64,000 nucleotides of DNA from DASVVT01 sp036386415 (GTDB lineage Bacteria; Acidobacteriota; Blastocatellia; Pyrinomonadales; Pyrinomonadaceae), in assembly GCA_036386415.1 (NCBI GenBank), contig DASVVT010000053.1, positions 1 to 64,000 of the forward strand, written 5' to 3'. Shown in pieces: positions 32,533-40,751 of this stretch (the stretch's first letter is position 1; the number at the start of each line of letters is the position of its first letter). The notes beneath the pieces are model-generated. The model worked only from the letters and a program-made list of their open reading frames with translations, was not told the DNA's origin and made no database searches. The position numbers and the translations under genes were made by a program.

Positions 32533-33249
32533 ATGATCGAGAAGTCGAAAGTAGATGCTCGGATTACATATCCCTGCTACAAATCGTTCGATGAGTTCAT
32601 CGATGTGAAAAGATTGAGATCGCTGGACGGGTATATTACTGACAAAATAAAGCAGTATATTGAGACGGAAAAAGAGATTCAGTTCTATACCGGCCCTTTT
32701 AGATTAAAAGACTCGACCCCCGGAAGGCCAGGTTCAAGGATGATCTATCTGGCTGCGTCCAAGCTTCCAGACAGCTACTTTGATCTCGATAAAACGGATC
32801 TCTGGGAACCCACACCGCAGGCCGAGGAGTTCTCTTTACTGATGGATTTCATTGAGACTTTGCCCTTCAAGGCGACCGGAAGAATGTTGATTATGTACGA
32901 CGATCAGGCGAGACCAATCAGCGCTCACAGAGATCACGCAACCACAGACGTTTGTCATGAATTCATCTGGTTTCGTACAAATTTGAGCAAACCATTTTAC
33001 ATGCTTAATCATGAGACAAACGAGAAACGATACGTTGAGTCTTATAGCGCATGGTTCGATACGGTTAATCAGTTTCATGGAACCGATGCACGGGAAGGAC
33101 TCTCGTTCAGTATACGTGTGGACGGCCTCTTCACTGACGAGTTCAGAAAGCGCATCCCTACCCCCACAACCAATCCCGCATCTACGCCTGCGCTCTGGGC
33201 ATGCACCTCCACCTCAGGTTGCGGGGCTGCGTCCGGTGCGGCACGGTAA
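32533..33249 (+). CDS. 2-oxoglutarate/Fe(II)-type oxygenase
   Basis: A 238 aa protein. A jelly-roll oxygenase signature is visible: H132-R-D134 (PISAHRDHAT), a distal His182 (VNQFHGTD) and Arg195 thirteen residues later (SFSIRVDG). The last would be the 2-oxoglutarate-binding Arg. The order and spacing HxD...H...R fit 2OG-Fe(II) dioxygenases such as aspartyl/prolyl-hydroxylase-like enzymes. The substrate is unknown; a side-chain hydroxylation in the cluster pathway is likely. The last ~28 residues after RKRIP are low-complexity and may not belong to the fold. The gene leads the plus-strand arm, but a 327 bp gap separates it from the DDAH-like gene. Confidence 0.75.
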   Translation: MIEKSKVDARITYPCYKSFDEFIDVKRLRSLDGYITDKIKQYIETEKEIQFYTGPFRLKDSTPGRPGSRMIYLAASKLPDSYFDLDKTDLWEPTPQAEEFSLLMDFIETLPFKATGRMLIMYDDQARPISAHRDHATTDVCHEFIWFRTNLSKPFYMLNHETNEKRYVESYSAWFDTVNQFHGTDAREGLSFSIRVDGLFTDEFRKRIPTPTTNPASTPALWACTSTSGCGAASGAAR

Positions 33250-33576
33250 TAGCGGGTATGCAGATTTGGCTTGTGCCCTAACCTGTCACAGAGTAAAGGG
33301 CTCTACCTGACGCAATGCTGTAGGTCGGCAAATGAGGATAAGGCGATGCGACTAAAGAGTATTTCCATCTCTCAAGCGAATTGGAACCATCTCGTATTAC
33401 TTTCGTCAAATCGCTACCCCACATTCAGGCTCATTAACGACCCGGCGAAAAACATTGGCCTCAGGGCATCTCGATAGCTTGTCGTAGCTTTCAGCTCCGT
33501 ACGTTTACTGCGGCAAACGCCGCCCAAGCCCTCGCGCTACAAATAGCCGGCGGCACAGCGAACCAGGGAATGGATA
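33250..33576 (+). other. Gap within the cluster, no gene seen
   Basis: Only short, unconvincing frames occur, the longest 68 codons without family features or a ribosome site. It may hold a second promoter for the four-gene operon starting at 33577. Confidence 0.4.
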
Positions 33577-34389
33577 ATGTTAAAAGCAATCACGCGAGAC
33601 GTCTCGCGTAACATTACACGGTGCGAGCTTACATTCAGGCAGCGTGAGCGCATAAACTATCAAAGGGCTATCCGCCAGCATGCCAGCTACTGTGATCTCC
33701 TACGCCGCCACGGTGCGCAAGTCATCACGCTCGAAGCCCGTAACGACAGTCCAGATTGCTGTTTCGTGGCGGACACTGCCATCGTCTTAGCAGAGGTGGC
33801 GGTTATCGCTCACATGGGCGCGCCGTCACGTCGCGGCGAAGTCTCGGCAGTCGAAGAGATCCTGACAGCCGACCGTGAGGTTGTGCGCATCGCGCCGCCT
33901 GCCACTCTTGATGGCGGAGACGCCGTCGTGCTGGGCAAGCAGATTTTCGTCGGGCGCTCGAGCCGCACAAACTCCGCTGGGATTGAATCTTTGGCGCGTA
34001 TCACAGGCCGGTTCGGCTATCATGTGGTACCGGTCTCAGTCACGGGCAGCCTGCATCTGACGACCGCTTGCAGTGCGCTCGACGAAGAGACTCTGCTGCT
34101 CAACCCAAGATGGATCAGCGCCGAGCCGTTCGCGCGCTACTGGGTCCTTGCCGTCTCGGAGGACGAGCCGTGGGCGGCCAGCACCGTGCGTATCGGCGAG
34201 ACCGTATGCATTGAAGCTGGCTCGCCGCGCACGCTCGATCTCGTCAGCCGTCACTGTGCGAACGTCGAAGTACTGGACATCTCAGAATTCCGCAAAGCGG
34301 AGGGCAGTCTCCCCTGTCTCAGCATCCTTTTCCAAGACGCGATCACGAAACATAGTAATCAAAGCAAAGGGGCAATGTATGCAAAGTGA
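33577..34389 (+). CDS. DDAH-like guanidine hydrolase/amidinohydrolase
   Basis: A 270 aa member of the dimethylarginine dimethylaminohydrolase branch of the guanidino-modifying (pentein) superfamily. Landmarks: RxR near residue 21-23, D60 with FVADTAIV (64-70), LDGGD (111-115), His160 (GSLHLTTAC) and the nucleophile Cys247 (GSLPCLSILF) near the C-terminus. The family cleaves or transfers amidino groups of arginine derivatives through a Cys-thiouronium intermediate. The true substrate may be arginine, an N-substituted arginine or agmatine. The stop overlaps the next start by 11 nt. The neighbouring N-oxygenase-type enzyme fits a guanidine- or amine-directed pathway. Confidence 0.85.
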   Translation: MLKAITRDVSRNITRCELTFRQRERINYQRAIRQHASYCDLLRRHGAQVITLEARNDSPDCCFVADTAIVLAEVAVIAHMGAPSRRGEVSAVEEILTADREVVRIAPPATLDGGDAVVLGKQIFVGRSSRTNSAGIESLARITGRFGYHVVPVSVTGSLHLTTACSALDEETLLLNPRWISAEPFARYWVLAVSEDEPWAASTVRIGETVCIEAGSPRTLDLVSRHCANVEVLDISEFRKAEGSLPCLSILFQDAITKHSNQSKGAMYAK

Positions 34390-35548
34390 GTATGCCGATT
34401 ACTACTTCAACACCGCCTACGCCGTACCCGAAAAGCCGTCAACAGGAACGGACTACAGCAAGGCCGAGGAGTATTTCGTCGAACTGCTGAAGGTCGCTCA
34501 TTTGGATGAGCATGTCAGGCGCCTTCCGCCAGAGGCACGTCTATTCGAACAAGCCCTCGAAGAGGCCGTCGGTGCTGCCTACCTGCCCCGCTACGACAGC
34601 GTCGAGACGAACGTTCACGCGTGCGACACCGAGTCGGCCTGCCTCTTCTTGCACCGCGTGCTCTATCGAATCAACCGCCTGAAGCTCTTCTGGTACGACG
34701 ACCTGAGCAACTATAACAACGAGCGCTCAGACTACCTGCGACAGGTACGCGAGCGCGTGGAGACCGTCTGGCAGGGTTGGGAATTCACGCAACTCAATGT
34801 CGAGCCCTTGCGCCGTGAAGATGCGCGCGAAGCTCTGCTGTGGCGTGCCGCCCGTGATGTGTCGCCTGCGCCTTCGGCGTGCGGCCTCTACTTCCGCGAC
34901 GAGATTAACGAGGCTGGCTACCGCCGCCTGCTCGCCATCGCGTCGCTTGACGGTCTGGTCGAGGCAAGCCAGCTCTCGCGCACCCTCGGTGGAGTCGCCA
35001 ACGATATTCACTCTGTCATGACGCGCCTGCTCGTGGAGGAGTATGGCGGCGGTCGACTTAACCGCAAGCACTCCACATTTTTCACAGCGATGCTGACGGA
35101 ACTAGGTATGAGCACAGAGCCGGAGGCCTATTTCGATCAAGTTCCATGGGAGGTGCTTGCCGTTATTAACCACAGCTTCCTGCTCTCTGAGCGCAAACGC
35201 TTTTACCTGCGCTACGTCGGCGGGCTGCTTCACACGGAAATCTCCGTGCCCGCCGCGTTCGATAACTATCGTGCGGCAGCCGAGCGCCTCGGCATGTCAG
35301 AGGCGGCGCGCGGCTATTGGGAGCTGCATATACGCGAGGACGAGCGGCACGGGCAGTGGATGCTCCACGATGTGGCGCTTCCGCTGGCGGCGAAGTACCC
35401 TGCGGAAGCCTGGGAGATAGTGCTCGGCTACGATCAGCAGAGGTTCATGAGCGACCGTGCGGGCCTGGCTGTAGAGCGAGCGATTCGTCAGGCAACAGTG
35501 CAAGAAGCGGAGCGTGACGGGACGGTCGGGAGGGTGAGGCTTGACTAA
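34379..35548 (+). CDS. Heme-oxygenase-like diiron oxidase (HDO), SznF-type ligand set
   Basis: A 389 aa helical protein. Seven candidate iron ligands are present: E195, E221, H231, E287, H317, D321 and H324. The spacings are 26, 10, 56, 30, 4 and 3, in EASQLSRTLGG, LVEEYGGGRLNRKH, TEISVP and ELHIREDERHGQ. From memory this is exactly the spacing of the ligands of the N-oxygenase SznF (189 to 318), including the third carboxylate typical of N-oxygenating members. No C-terminal cupin domain is present, unlike SznF. The predicted chemistry is O2-dependent oxidation of an amine or guanidine nitrogen. ATG 34379 is chosen because AAAGGGG lies upstream and it overlaps the previous gene by 11 nt. Confidence 0.85.
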   Translation: MQSEYADYYFNTAYAVPEKPSTGTDYSKAEEYFVELLKVAHLDEHVRRLPPEARLFEQALEEAVGAAYLPRYDSVETNVHACDTESACLFLHRVLYRINRLKLFWYDDLSNYNNERSDYLRQVRERVETVWQGWEFTQLNVEPLRREDAREALLWRAARDVSPAPSACGLYFRDEINEAGYRRLLAIASLDGLVEASQLSRTLGGVANDIHSVMTRLLVEEYGGGRLNRKHSTFFTAMLTELGMSTEPEAYFDQVPWEVLAVINHSFLLSERKRFYLRYVGGLLHTEISVPAAFDNYRAAAERLGMSEAARGYWELHIREDERHGQWMLHDVALPLAAKYPAEAWEIVLGYDQQRFMSDRAGLAVERAIRQATVQEAERDGTVGRVRLD

Positions 35549-36575
35549 CAGTAAAAAAGAGGTTTTTCGCTGCACATATCTCTTACCGATTCGGCGAGCG
35601 GTCGCCAAGACCCAGGAGGCCGAAGACTTCGCCCGTTACTTTCAGATGCTGGCGCACTCGGGCTGTGAGGTACTGGTCGTCGACGGCTCGCCGCCAGAGG
35701 TCTTCGCCGCGCACGACCGCGCGTGGCGCGATCTATGCCGTCACGTTATGGTCAATCCGAAGTACAGCTACCTCAACGGCAAAGTGAACGGCGTTCACAC
35801 AGGAGTTGACCTGGCGAGTTGTGAGTATATCGTGCTCGCCGATGACGACATCAGATACGAAGCGGAAGACATCTCGCGAGCCTGCGACCTGCTTGGCCGG
35901 TATGAGATGGTGAGGCCGCAGAATTACTTGTTCCCTCTGCCATTATGGGCGCGGACTGAGGCGGCGCGGATGCTCATCAATCGCGGAGTGCTGCGGACGG
36001 GCGATTATCCGGGCACCTGCGCCTTCCGCCGCTCAACCTGCCTGCGCGTCGGCCACTACGACGGCGATGTCCTCTTTGACAACGAAGAGATCGTGCGTCA
36101 CTTCATCATTCAGGGTGCGAATGTATGCTTCGCACGCGACTTCTTCATCCTCAAGCGTCCCCCAACCTTACGCAAATGGATGGAACAACGACCGCGCCAG
36201 GCTTACGAAGATTTTGTCATGCGCGCAAAGACTGCGCTCTTCATGTCATTGCTGCCCGTGGCTGTCGCGCTCGGCTTATTAAACGGAGCGGGCGTGGTGC
36301 TCGAATACCTCTCTTTCGCGTCGGTTTGCGCCGTGCTGCTCGCGCTGCGGGGTCTCTGGCGTGATAAAGCGTATCGATACTTTCCCGCTCGCATAATTCT
36401 CTACGCGCCCCTCTGGGTGCTGGAGCGCGGGCTGAGCGTTTATTGGGCGCTTTACTGGCGCATGGCTCGCGGCGGCTATCCCTTTGGCGACCGCCTGTTG
36501 TCAAAGGGCACGGGTCGCGCATGGGTCGCGGGCGGACGCCGGCAGCGCCGCGTATTCACAGAGCGCACACGCTAG
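35541..36575 (+). CDS. Membrane-bound GT2-type glycosyltransferase
   Basis: A 344 aa protein starting at TTG 35541, which overlaps the previous stop by 8 nt behind GGGAGGGTGAGGC. The N-terminal ~220 residues form a GT-A-like domain with GCEVLVVDGSPPEVF, the metal-binding LADDDIRY (residue ~95), YPGTCAFRRSTCLRVG and an acceptor-side DVLFDNEEIV. There are two or three C-terminal membrane segments (about 230-260, 268-285 and 290-315), followed by a basic tail. The donor and acceptor are unknown. It may glycosylate the product or a lipid carrier at the membrane, or have been retained for export. Confidence 0.75.
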   Translation: MTNSKKEVFRCTYLLPIRRAVAKTQEAEDFARYFQMLAHSGCEVLVVDGSPPEVFAAHDRAWRDLCRHVMVNPKYSYLNGKVNGVHTGVDLASCEYIVLADDDIRYEAEDISRACDLLGRYEMVRPQNYLFPLPLWARTEAARMLINRGVLRTGDYPGTCAFRRSTCLRVGHYDGDVLFDNEEIVRHFIIQGANVCFARDFFILKRPPTLRKWMEQRPRQAYEDFVMRAKTALFMSLLPVAVALGLLNGAGVVLEYLSFASVCAVLLALRGLWRDKAYRYFPARIILYAPLWVLERGLSVYWALYWRMARGGYPFGDRLLSKGTGRAWVAGGRRQRRVFTERTR

Positions 36576-36610
36576 TAGAGTATCGCTTGTGCCGGAGGGT
36601 CTTGAAAAGG

Positions 36611-38101
36611 ATGTTAGAGGATGAAGAGCGACGGGCATGGCCTGAACTTGGCGACATGCCGACGGAGGAGTTTCGCGCCGCCTTACACCGTGTCGCAGAA
36701 TGGGTCGCAGACTACCGTGACCGCATCGAAGACCTGAAGATTTCACCCGATGCTGCGCCCGGCGAGATCATTTCTCGCCTGCCACTTGCGCCGCCCGAAG
36801 AAGCCGCCCCGCTCGACGAAATTTTACGCGACTTTCAGCAACTCATCCTGCCAGGCCTGGTGCATTGGGGGCACCCTGCGTTCCTCGCCTATTTCGGTTC
36901 GACGACGACCGCGCCTGGCATTCTCGGCGAGATGCTGGCGGCGGCGCTGAACGTCAGCGCCATGACATGGCGCACCTCACCAGCCGCGACCGAGTTAGAG
37001 ATGTTAGTGCTCGATTGGCTGCGCCAGATGCTCGGGCTACCGGCAGACTTCACTGGAATAGTTTACGACACGGCCTCTGTTGCCGTACTACATGCGCTGG
37101 CTGCGGCGCGAGAGGGGCTCGGATTAGGAGCACGCACGCGCGGTTTGTGCGGGCGATCAGAAGTGCCAACTTTGCGCGTCTACGCTTCAGACCAGGCGCA
37201 CAGTTCGGTCGAGAAAGCGGCTATCACTCTCGGCCTTGGGGAGCGGAACGTGCGGCGCGTGACCAGCGATGCGGCATATCGCATGAACGTACCGGCGCTC
37301 CAGAGCGCAATCGAAGAGGATAGTCGAGAGGGGTTTCTTCCGATGGCTGTGGTTGCCACCATTGGAACGACTTCGACGACGAGTATTGACCCTATCGAAG
37401 AGATTGCCGCGCTCTGCCGCGAGCGCCAGTTGTGGCTGCACCTGGACGCAGCCTACGGCGGCGCGATGGCGCTCCTTCCTGAAAGTCAACACCTGTTGGT
37501 CGGCATGGAGAAAGCTGACTCCATCGTGGTCAATCCGCACAAGTGGTTGTTTGTCCCGCTCGACTTCAGTGCCCTTTACGTGAGAAGGCCGGAGCTACTG
37601 CACGCCACATTCTCGCTCGTGCCCGAATACCTGCGCGGTGATGCCCGACAGGCCGAACGCAACTTCATGGATTACGGCATCCAACTCGGTCGCCGCTTCC
37701 GCGCCCTCAAAGCCTGGATGGTCATCCGTAGCTTCGGCAGGCACGGACTTGCCGCGCGTATTCGGGAGCACGTCCGCCTCGCGCGCCTGTTCGCCTCCTG
37801 GCTCGACACCGATCCGCAGTTTGAGGTGCTGGCTCCGGTCACCATGGCTGTCATCTGCTTTCGCGTCGTATCGCGCTCCGATAGTTTTGGGCGGGATGGG
37901 GATGAAGGGTTGAATGACCTCAACAGGCAACTGGTGGAAGCGGTCAACCGGACTGGCGAAGCCTATCTCACATACACCACTTTGCGCGGGCGTGTGGCCG
38001 TTCGGCTGGCAGTCGGAAATGTGCTGACAACTGAGCGTCACCTAGCTCAAGTGTACGACCTCATCAGGCGCGAAGCCGAACACCTCCAAACCAGGGCGTG
38101 A
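36611..38101 (+). CDS. Group II PLP-dependent amino acid decarboxylase (AADC-like)
   Basis: A 496 aa fold-type-I decarboxylase of the aromatic-L-amino-acid/tyrosine/glutamate decarboxylase group. Visible: substrate-pocket HPAFLAYFGST (88-98), MTWRTSPAATELE, a cofactor-stacking His197 (DQAHSSVEKAA), LHLDAAYGG with Asp279, and the PLP lysine Lys311 in VNPHKWLF. The C-terminal small domain ends TTLRGRVAVRLAVGN. It probably removes CO2 from an amino-acid precursor or intermediate. It is the last gene of the plus arm, 36 bp after the glycosyltransferase. GGAGGG lies 12 nt upstream of the ATG. Together with the ATP-grasp fusion, the cluster has two unrelated PLP decarboxylases. Confidence 0.88.
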   Translation: MLEDEERRAWPELGDMPTEEFRAALHRVAEWVADYRDRIEDLKISPDAAPGEIISRLPLAPPEEAAPLDEILRDFQQLILPGLVHWGHPAFLAYFGSTTTAPGILGEMLAAALNVSAMTWRTSPAATELEMLVLDWLRQMLGLPADFTGIVYDTASVAVLHALAAAREGLGLGARTRGLCGRSEVPTLRVYASDQAHSSVEKAAITLGLGERNVRRVTSDAAYRMNVPALQSAIEEDSREGFLPMAVVATIGTTSTTSIDPIEEIAALCRERQLWLHLDAAYGGAMALLPESQHLLVGMEKADSIVVNPHKWLFVPLDFSALYVRRPELLHATFSLVPEYLRGDARQAERNFMDYGIQLGRRFRALKAWMVIRSFGRHGLAARIREHVRLARLFASWLDTDPQFEVLAPVTMAVICFRVVSRSDSFGRDGDEGLNDLNRQLVEAVNRTGEAYLTYTTLRGRVAVRLAVGNVLTTERHLAQVYDLIRREAEHLQTRA

Positions 38102-38497
38102 AGCTCCGGGGTCCGGGCGACTTTATATTTCCTCCTTTCCAGCTTGCCCGTGAAGTTGATAAAAAAGTTAGACCAGGGCTGCCGATAATGTTTATCAACA
38201 CCGATGAGCTAACCGACTCGGACTTTGACCACACCCCTTCCCTCTCCTTAATCCATTGAGACCTCTTTACCGCTCTGCTTGCCGCCTCCTCATATTTGGA
38301 GTTGATTACTCGTGAACGGATGGGAATCGGGATCCGTTTGACTCACGAACATCAAACGCGGCAAACCCGGGCGCAACGATCTTCCAAATACCGGCGACCT
38401 ACACGGGTCAAGGCAGGCGATAGAGGGGCGATCCAGGGTCAGAGGAAGGCCGTCTCAAAATTTGAGGTCGGGCAGACAACGTTTACGCGATAACAAC
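38102..38497 (+). other. Intergenic, nothing recognised
   Basis: About 400 bp after the decarboxylase. No credible gene, repeat or terminator was found. The next genes are on the minus strand. Confidence 0.4.
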
Positions 38498-38725
38498 CTA
38501 TCGCCCGGCCTTTGGCCGTCGTGGATTGTTCTTTCGCTGTGGCAGCTCTGATCTCACTGCCTCTTCTTCTGAAGACGTTCCGACATTCAACTCCGCGTGT
38601 CCGGCTTGCGCTTGCAGCACTTCCGAACGCTTATTCAATTTATTGGCCTCGCCGGAACGAGGGCTCTGCTTTTTGCCCTCTCCGGTCGGCGGCTGATTCT
38701 TCTTGTGACGGCTCTTGTTTGCCAT
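38498..38725 (-). CDS. Small basic hydrophilic protein, 75 aa
   Basis: A disordered-looking protein, MANKSRHKKNQPPTGEGKKQ, rich in Lys, Asn, Gln, Ser and Glu, without hydrophobic core or Cys. The composition resembles stress-related or spore-like hydrophilic proteins. GGGAGGTAAC lies upstream of its start. It sits with three other small minus-strand genes that look alike in composition, so all are likely expressed under the same condition. No family recognised. Confidence 0.6.
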   Translation of the reverse strand: MANKSRHKKNQPPTGEGKKQSPRSGEANKLNKRSEVLQAQAGHAELNVGTSSEEEAVRSELPQRKNNPRRPKAGR

Positions 38726-38758
38726 GTTACCTCCCAGGTTTAATCTTGTGACCAGAGT

Positions 38759-38986
38759 TTACCTTTGCGGTCTGCTGCTTTGATTCTGGCTCGGATTATT
38801 ACCTTGTGGATTTCTATTCTCTTTATCCTGATTGTGAGCGCCCTTTGCTGTCTCCCCGCCGATCTGGTCAGCTTGTACGCCGCCTCTTTGCTCCGTCACA
38901 TCTCCTCGTGGCGGCTGTGTTCCTGCTCGCTTTGCCGCTGCTGCCTGATCGGTTTGCTCTTGGTCTCTGTTTTTTTCGCCTGCCAT
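38759..38986 (-). CDS. Small acidic/Gln-rich hydrophilic protein, 75 aa
   Basis: A 75 aa protein, MAGEKNRDQEQTDQAAAAKR, with many Gln, Asn, Gly, Asp and Pro and no hydrophobic segment. It is an intrinsically disordered candidate similar in style to its neighbour at 38498. AAGGGAGGACAAGTA lies 4-6 nt upstream of the start. Function unknown; a desiccation or osmotic stress role is a compositional guess. Confidence 0.6.
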   Translation of the reverse strand: MAGEKNRDQEQTDQAAAAKRAGTQPPRGDVTEQRGGVQADQIGGETAKGAHNQDKENRNPQGNNPSQNQSSRPQR

Positions 38987-39080
38987 TACTTGTCCTCCCT
39001 TGAAGGCTTAGAAAGGCGATCTTGATGCGCCAGGGTAATCACGAAGAGGCTGAGACATTGAAAGCATGAACGAGAACGCC

Positions 39081-39260
39081 TCAGCCTCCCTGACCACCAG
39101 TGCTGCCGCCGCCGGGCTGGCCTCCGCCTTTGCTCGTGCCGCCGCTACTGCCCTTCTTTCCACCACCTTTTTTACCCGCCCCACCGCCGGTATGCGGCTT
39201 CCCGCGTGCGCCGCTGCCGCTGCTATTGCTGGCTTGCTCTTTCTCCTTCTTCGTGACCAT
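39081..39260 (-). CDS. Small Gly/Lys-rich protein, 59 aa
   Basis: Starts MVTKKEKEQASNSSGSGARG and ends in glycine/lysine repeats (KGGGKKGSSGGTSKGGG). The ATG at 39260 has GAGGAGA 7 nt upstream. A longer in-frame start at 39326 would overlap the next gene and has a weaker ribosome site. The KGG-rich tail recalls small stress-induced KGG-type proteins. No enzymatic motif. Confidence 0.58.
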   Translation of the reverse strand: MVTKKEKEQASNSSGSGARGKPHTGGGAGKKGGGKKGSSGGTSKGGGQPGGGSTGGQGG

Positions 39261-39273
39261 TGTTATTTTCTCC

Positions 39274-39630
39274 TCAAGCCCCCTGACCCGCTGTGCGCGA
39301 GACCACTTCTTCGCTTGTCCCTTCATTGTTCTGGTCGGACTGTGCGCCGCTTTCGCCGCCGCCCGGCAGAATCGAGCGGGCTTCGTGTATCACGCCTTGC
39401 GCACGATTTCTGAGATGGCGCGCTTTGGATTCAGCCGCCTCGCCCAGACGGTTGACCTTGCTCGTCAGTTGATCGTTGAGCCTTGCTCGCCGTCCACGCC
39501 CGCGATCCGGGTCGAACAAATACATCAGCAATGCGCCGAGTCCGATGCCGCCAAGCAGCAATCCGAGGTTGTTCGCACTGGCGACAGTTCTTTGACCGTT
39601 GCTCCTACGCCCCTCTTCGTTTCTTTGCAT
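39274..39630 (-). CDS. Small single-TM protein with DPDRGRxRR motif
   Basis: A 118 aa protein with one membrane segment at about residues 22-40 (LGLLLGGIGLGALLMYLFDP), directly followed by DPDRGRGRRARL and a coiled, charged helix (LTSKVNRLGEAAESKARHLR). This is a common layout among small YtxH-like envelope-stress proteins: a short membrane anchor and a soluble helical tail. It ends 13 bp before the KGG-like gene. The group 38498-39630 reads as one minus-strand unit. Confidence 0.7.
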   Translation of the reverse strand: MQRNEEGRRSNGQRTVASANNLGLLLGGIGLGALLMYLFDPDRGRGRRARLNDQLTSKVNRLGEAAESKARHLRNRAQGVIHEARSILPGGGESGAQSDQNNEGTSEEVVSRTAGQGA

Positions 39631-40033
39631 CTGACTTCCCCTTTCCTTGTTTGTTCTTCAAACACCACGTAAGCGAGACACACCGAACAGTACACGGGTG
39701 TAATCCATCAATACGGATGCCGGAGCCCGTTTCCTATCAGACGCGTCTGTTTCTTTGGCATTCGTCTCAAATGAACACCTGAGACCATCAAAAGGCAACA
39801 TGGGTGCCAAATACAGGTTCAGAATGATCAGGCGATTATCCACTTTGACGCAAGGAGAGCACCTGAAGAGCCTTGCGACATATGGACATATTCAAGAGCG
39901 CATAATCTATCTTGTCTCCAACATATAATGACCTATTTATTCTCCCGCTTCCGCGCGAAGATGATAAATTCTTGTTAGAGTATCTTCTGATATGGCGTAA
40001 TCGCGGAGAGACAGATAGGAAGGAGACCGTTTC
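39631..40033. other. Intergenic between divergent genes
   Basis: About 400 bp separating the minus-strand small-gene unit from the plus-strand peroxiredoxin. Promoters for both should lie here. No repeat or RNA gene was recognised. Confidence 0.4.
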
Positions 40034-40654
40034 ATGAGAAAAGTCTTGATAGCCGCCCCGTTAATAATCGTGCTGTCGTTATACAGCTTATCTTGTCAGA
40101 GGGCGGCTCAGTCCAATGGGAACCTGACGAGCACTAATGCTGCGAACTCTTCCAACGTAGCTAAGGCGAGCGCAGGGTCTCAGCCGCCCTCTGCGCCCGT
40201 GACGCATTTGAAGGTCGGAGACTCTGCGCCTGATTTCACGCTCACCGACACGGAAGGCCAGCCCGTGAAACTCTCGGATTTTCGCGGCAAGAAGAACGTG
40301 GTGCTGGCTTTCTACGTGCTCGCCTTTACGGGCGGTTGAACGAAGGAACTCAAGGCATATCAGGCTGATATTGCCAAATTCGAGAAGAGCGACACACAAG
40401 TCTTGGGGATCAGCGTCGACAGCTACGCGGCCAACAAACGCTTCAAGGAAGACATAGGGGTGACTTTCCCGCTCTTGAGCGATTTCAAGCGCAAGGTGGT
40501 TAAAGATTACGGCATCTTTGACGAAGAGGGCGGGTACGGCACGCGCGCCACCTTCACCATTGATAAGGAGGGAATCATACATCACATAGAACAGGGGAAA
40601 TCGGCCATTGACCCATCGGGCGCTTACCAGGCGTGCAGCAGCCTGGTCGGCTAA
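40034..40654 (+). CDS. Lipoprotein peroxiredoxin with in-frame TGA at the catalytic Cys (selenoprotein)
   Basis: A 206 aa AhpC/TSA-type peroxiredoxin if the TGA at 40337-40339 is read as selenocysteine (U102). Before it: lipobox SLYSLSCQ (Cys21), an Asn/Ser linker, APDFTLTDTEGQPVKLSDFR and NVVLAFYVLAFTGG. After it: TKELKAYQADI, GISVDSYAANKRFKE, FPLLSDFKRKV and a conserved Arg171 (GTRATFTIDKEG). In relatives AFTGG is followed by Cys-Thr, so the TGA falls on the peroxidatic Cys. A hairpin starts 15 nt after the TGA. The frame stays open to 40654. Cys201 is the only other Cys downstream. The protein would reduce peroxides from an outer or periplasmic membrane anchor. Confidence 0.88.
40354..40375 (+). 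promoter_or_regulatory. Putative bacterial SECIS hairpin (peroxiredoxin)
   Basis: GGCATATCA (40354-40362) pairs with TGATA-T-TGCC (40366-40375), leaving a GGC loop. That is nine pairs with one bulged T. The loop begins 23 nt after the TGA, within the window typical of bacterial SECIS elements. It lies inside the coding sequence. Confidence 0.6.
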
Positions 40655-40671
40655 AAAGCTTCTATGCACAT

Positions 40672-40714
40672 GAAGCAGGGCTGCTCCTTTATTTAATAGG
40701 GGCAACCCTGCTTC
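40672..40714. terminator. Hairpin between convergent genes
   Basis: GAAGCAGGG (40672-40680) pairs with CCCTGCTTC (40706-40714), and the inner CTCC/GGGG arms extend the stem. It sits between the convergent peroxiredoxin and Rieske-oxidoreductase genes. No clear U-run follows. Confidence 0.5.
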
Positions 40715-40751
40715 GTCTACTCCGGCACCCAACAGGTTCAGTTTGTAGGTA

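Noticed and set aside
33271..33477. 68-codon ORF in the gap of the biosynthetic cluster
   Set aside because: No ribosome site, no conserved composition and no overlap coupling with neighbours.
40337..40339. Nonsense mutation or sequencing error explanation for the TGA in the peroxiredoxin
   Set aside because: It hits the catalytic Cys codon, the frame stays open, a hairpin follows at SECIS-like distance, and two further genes nearby show the same pattern.
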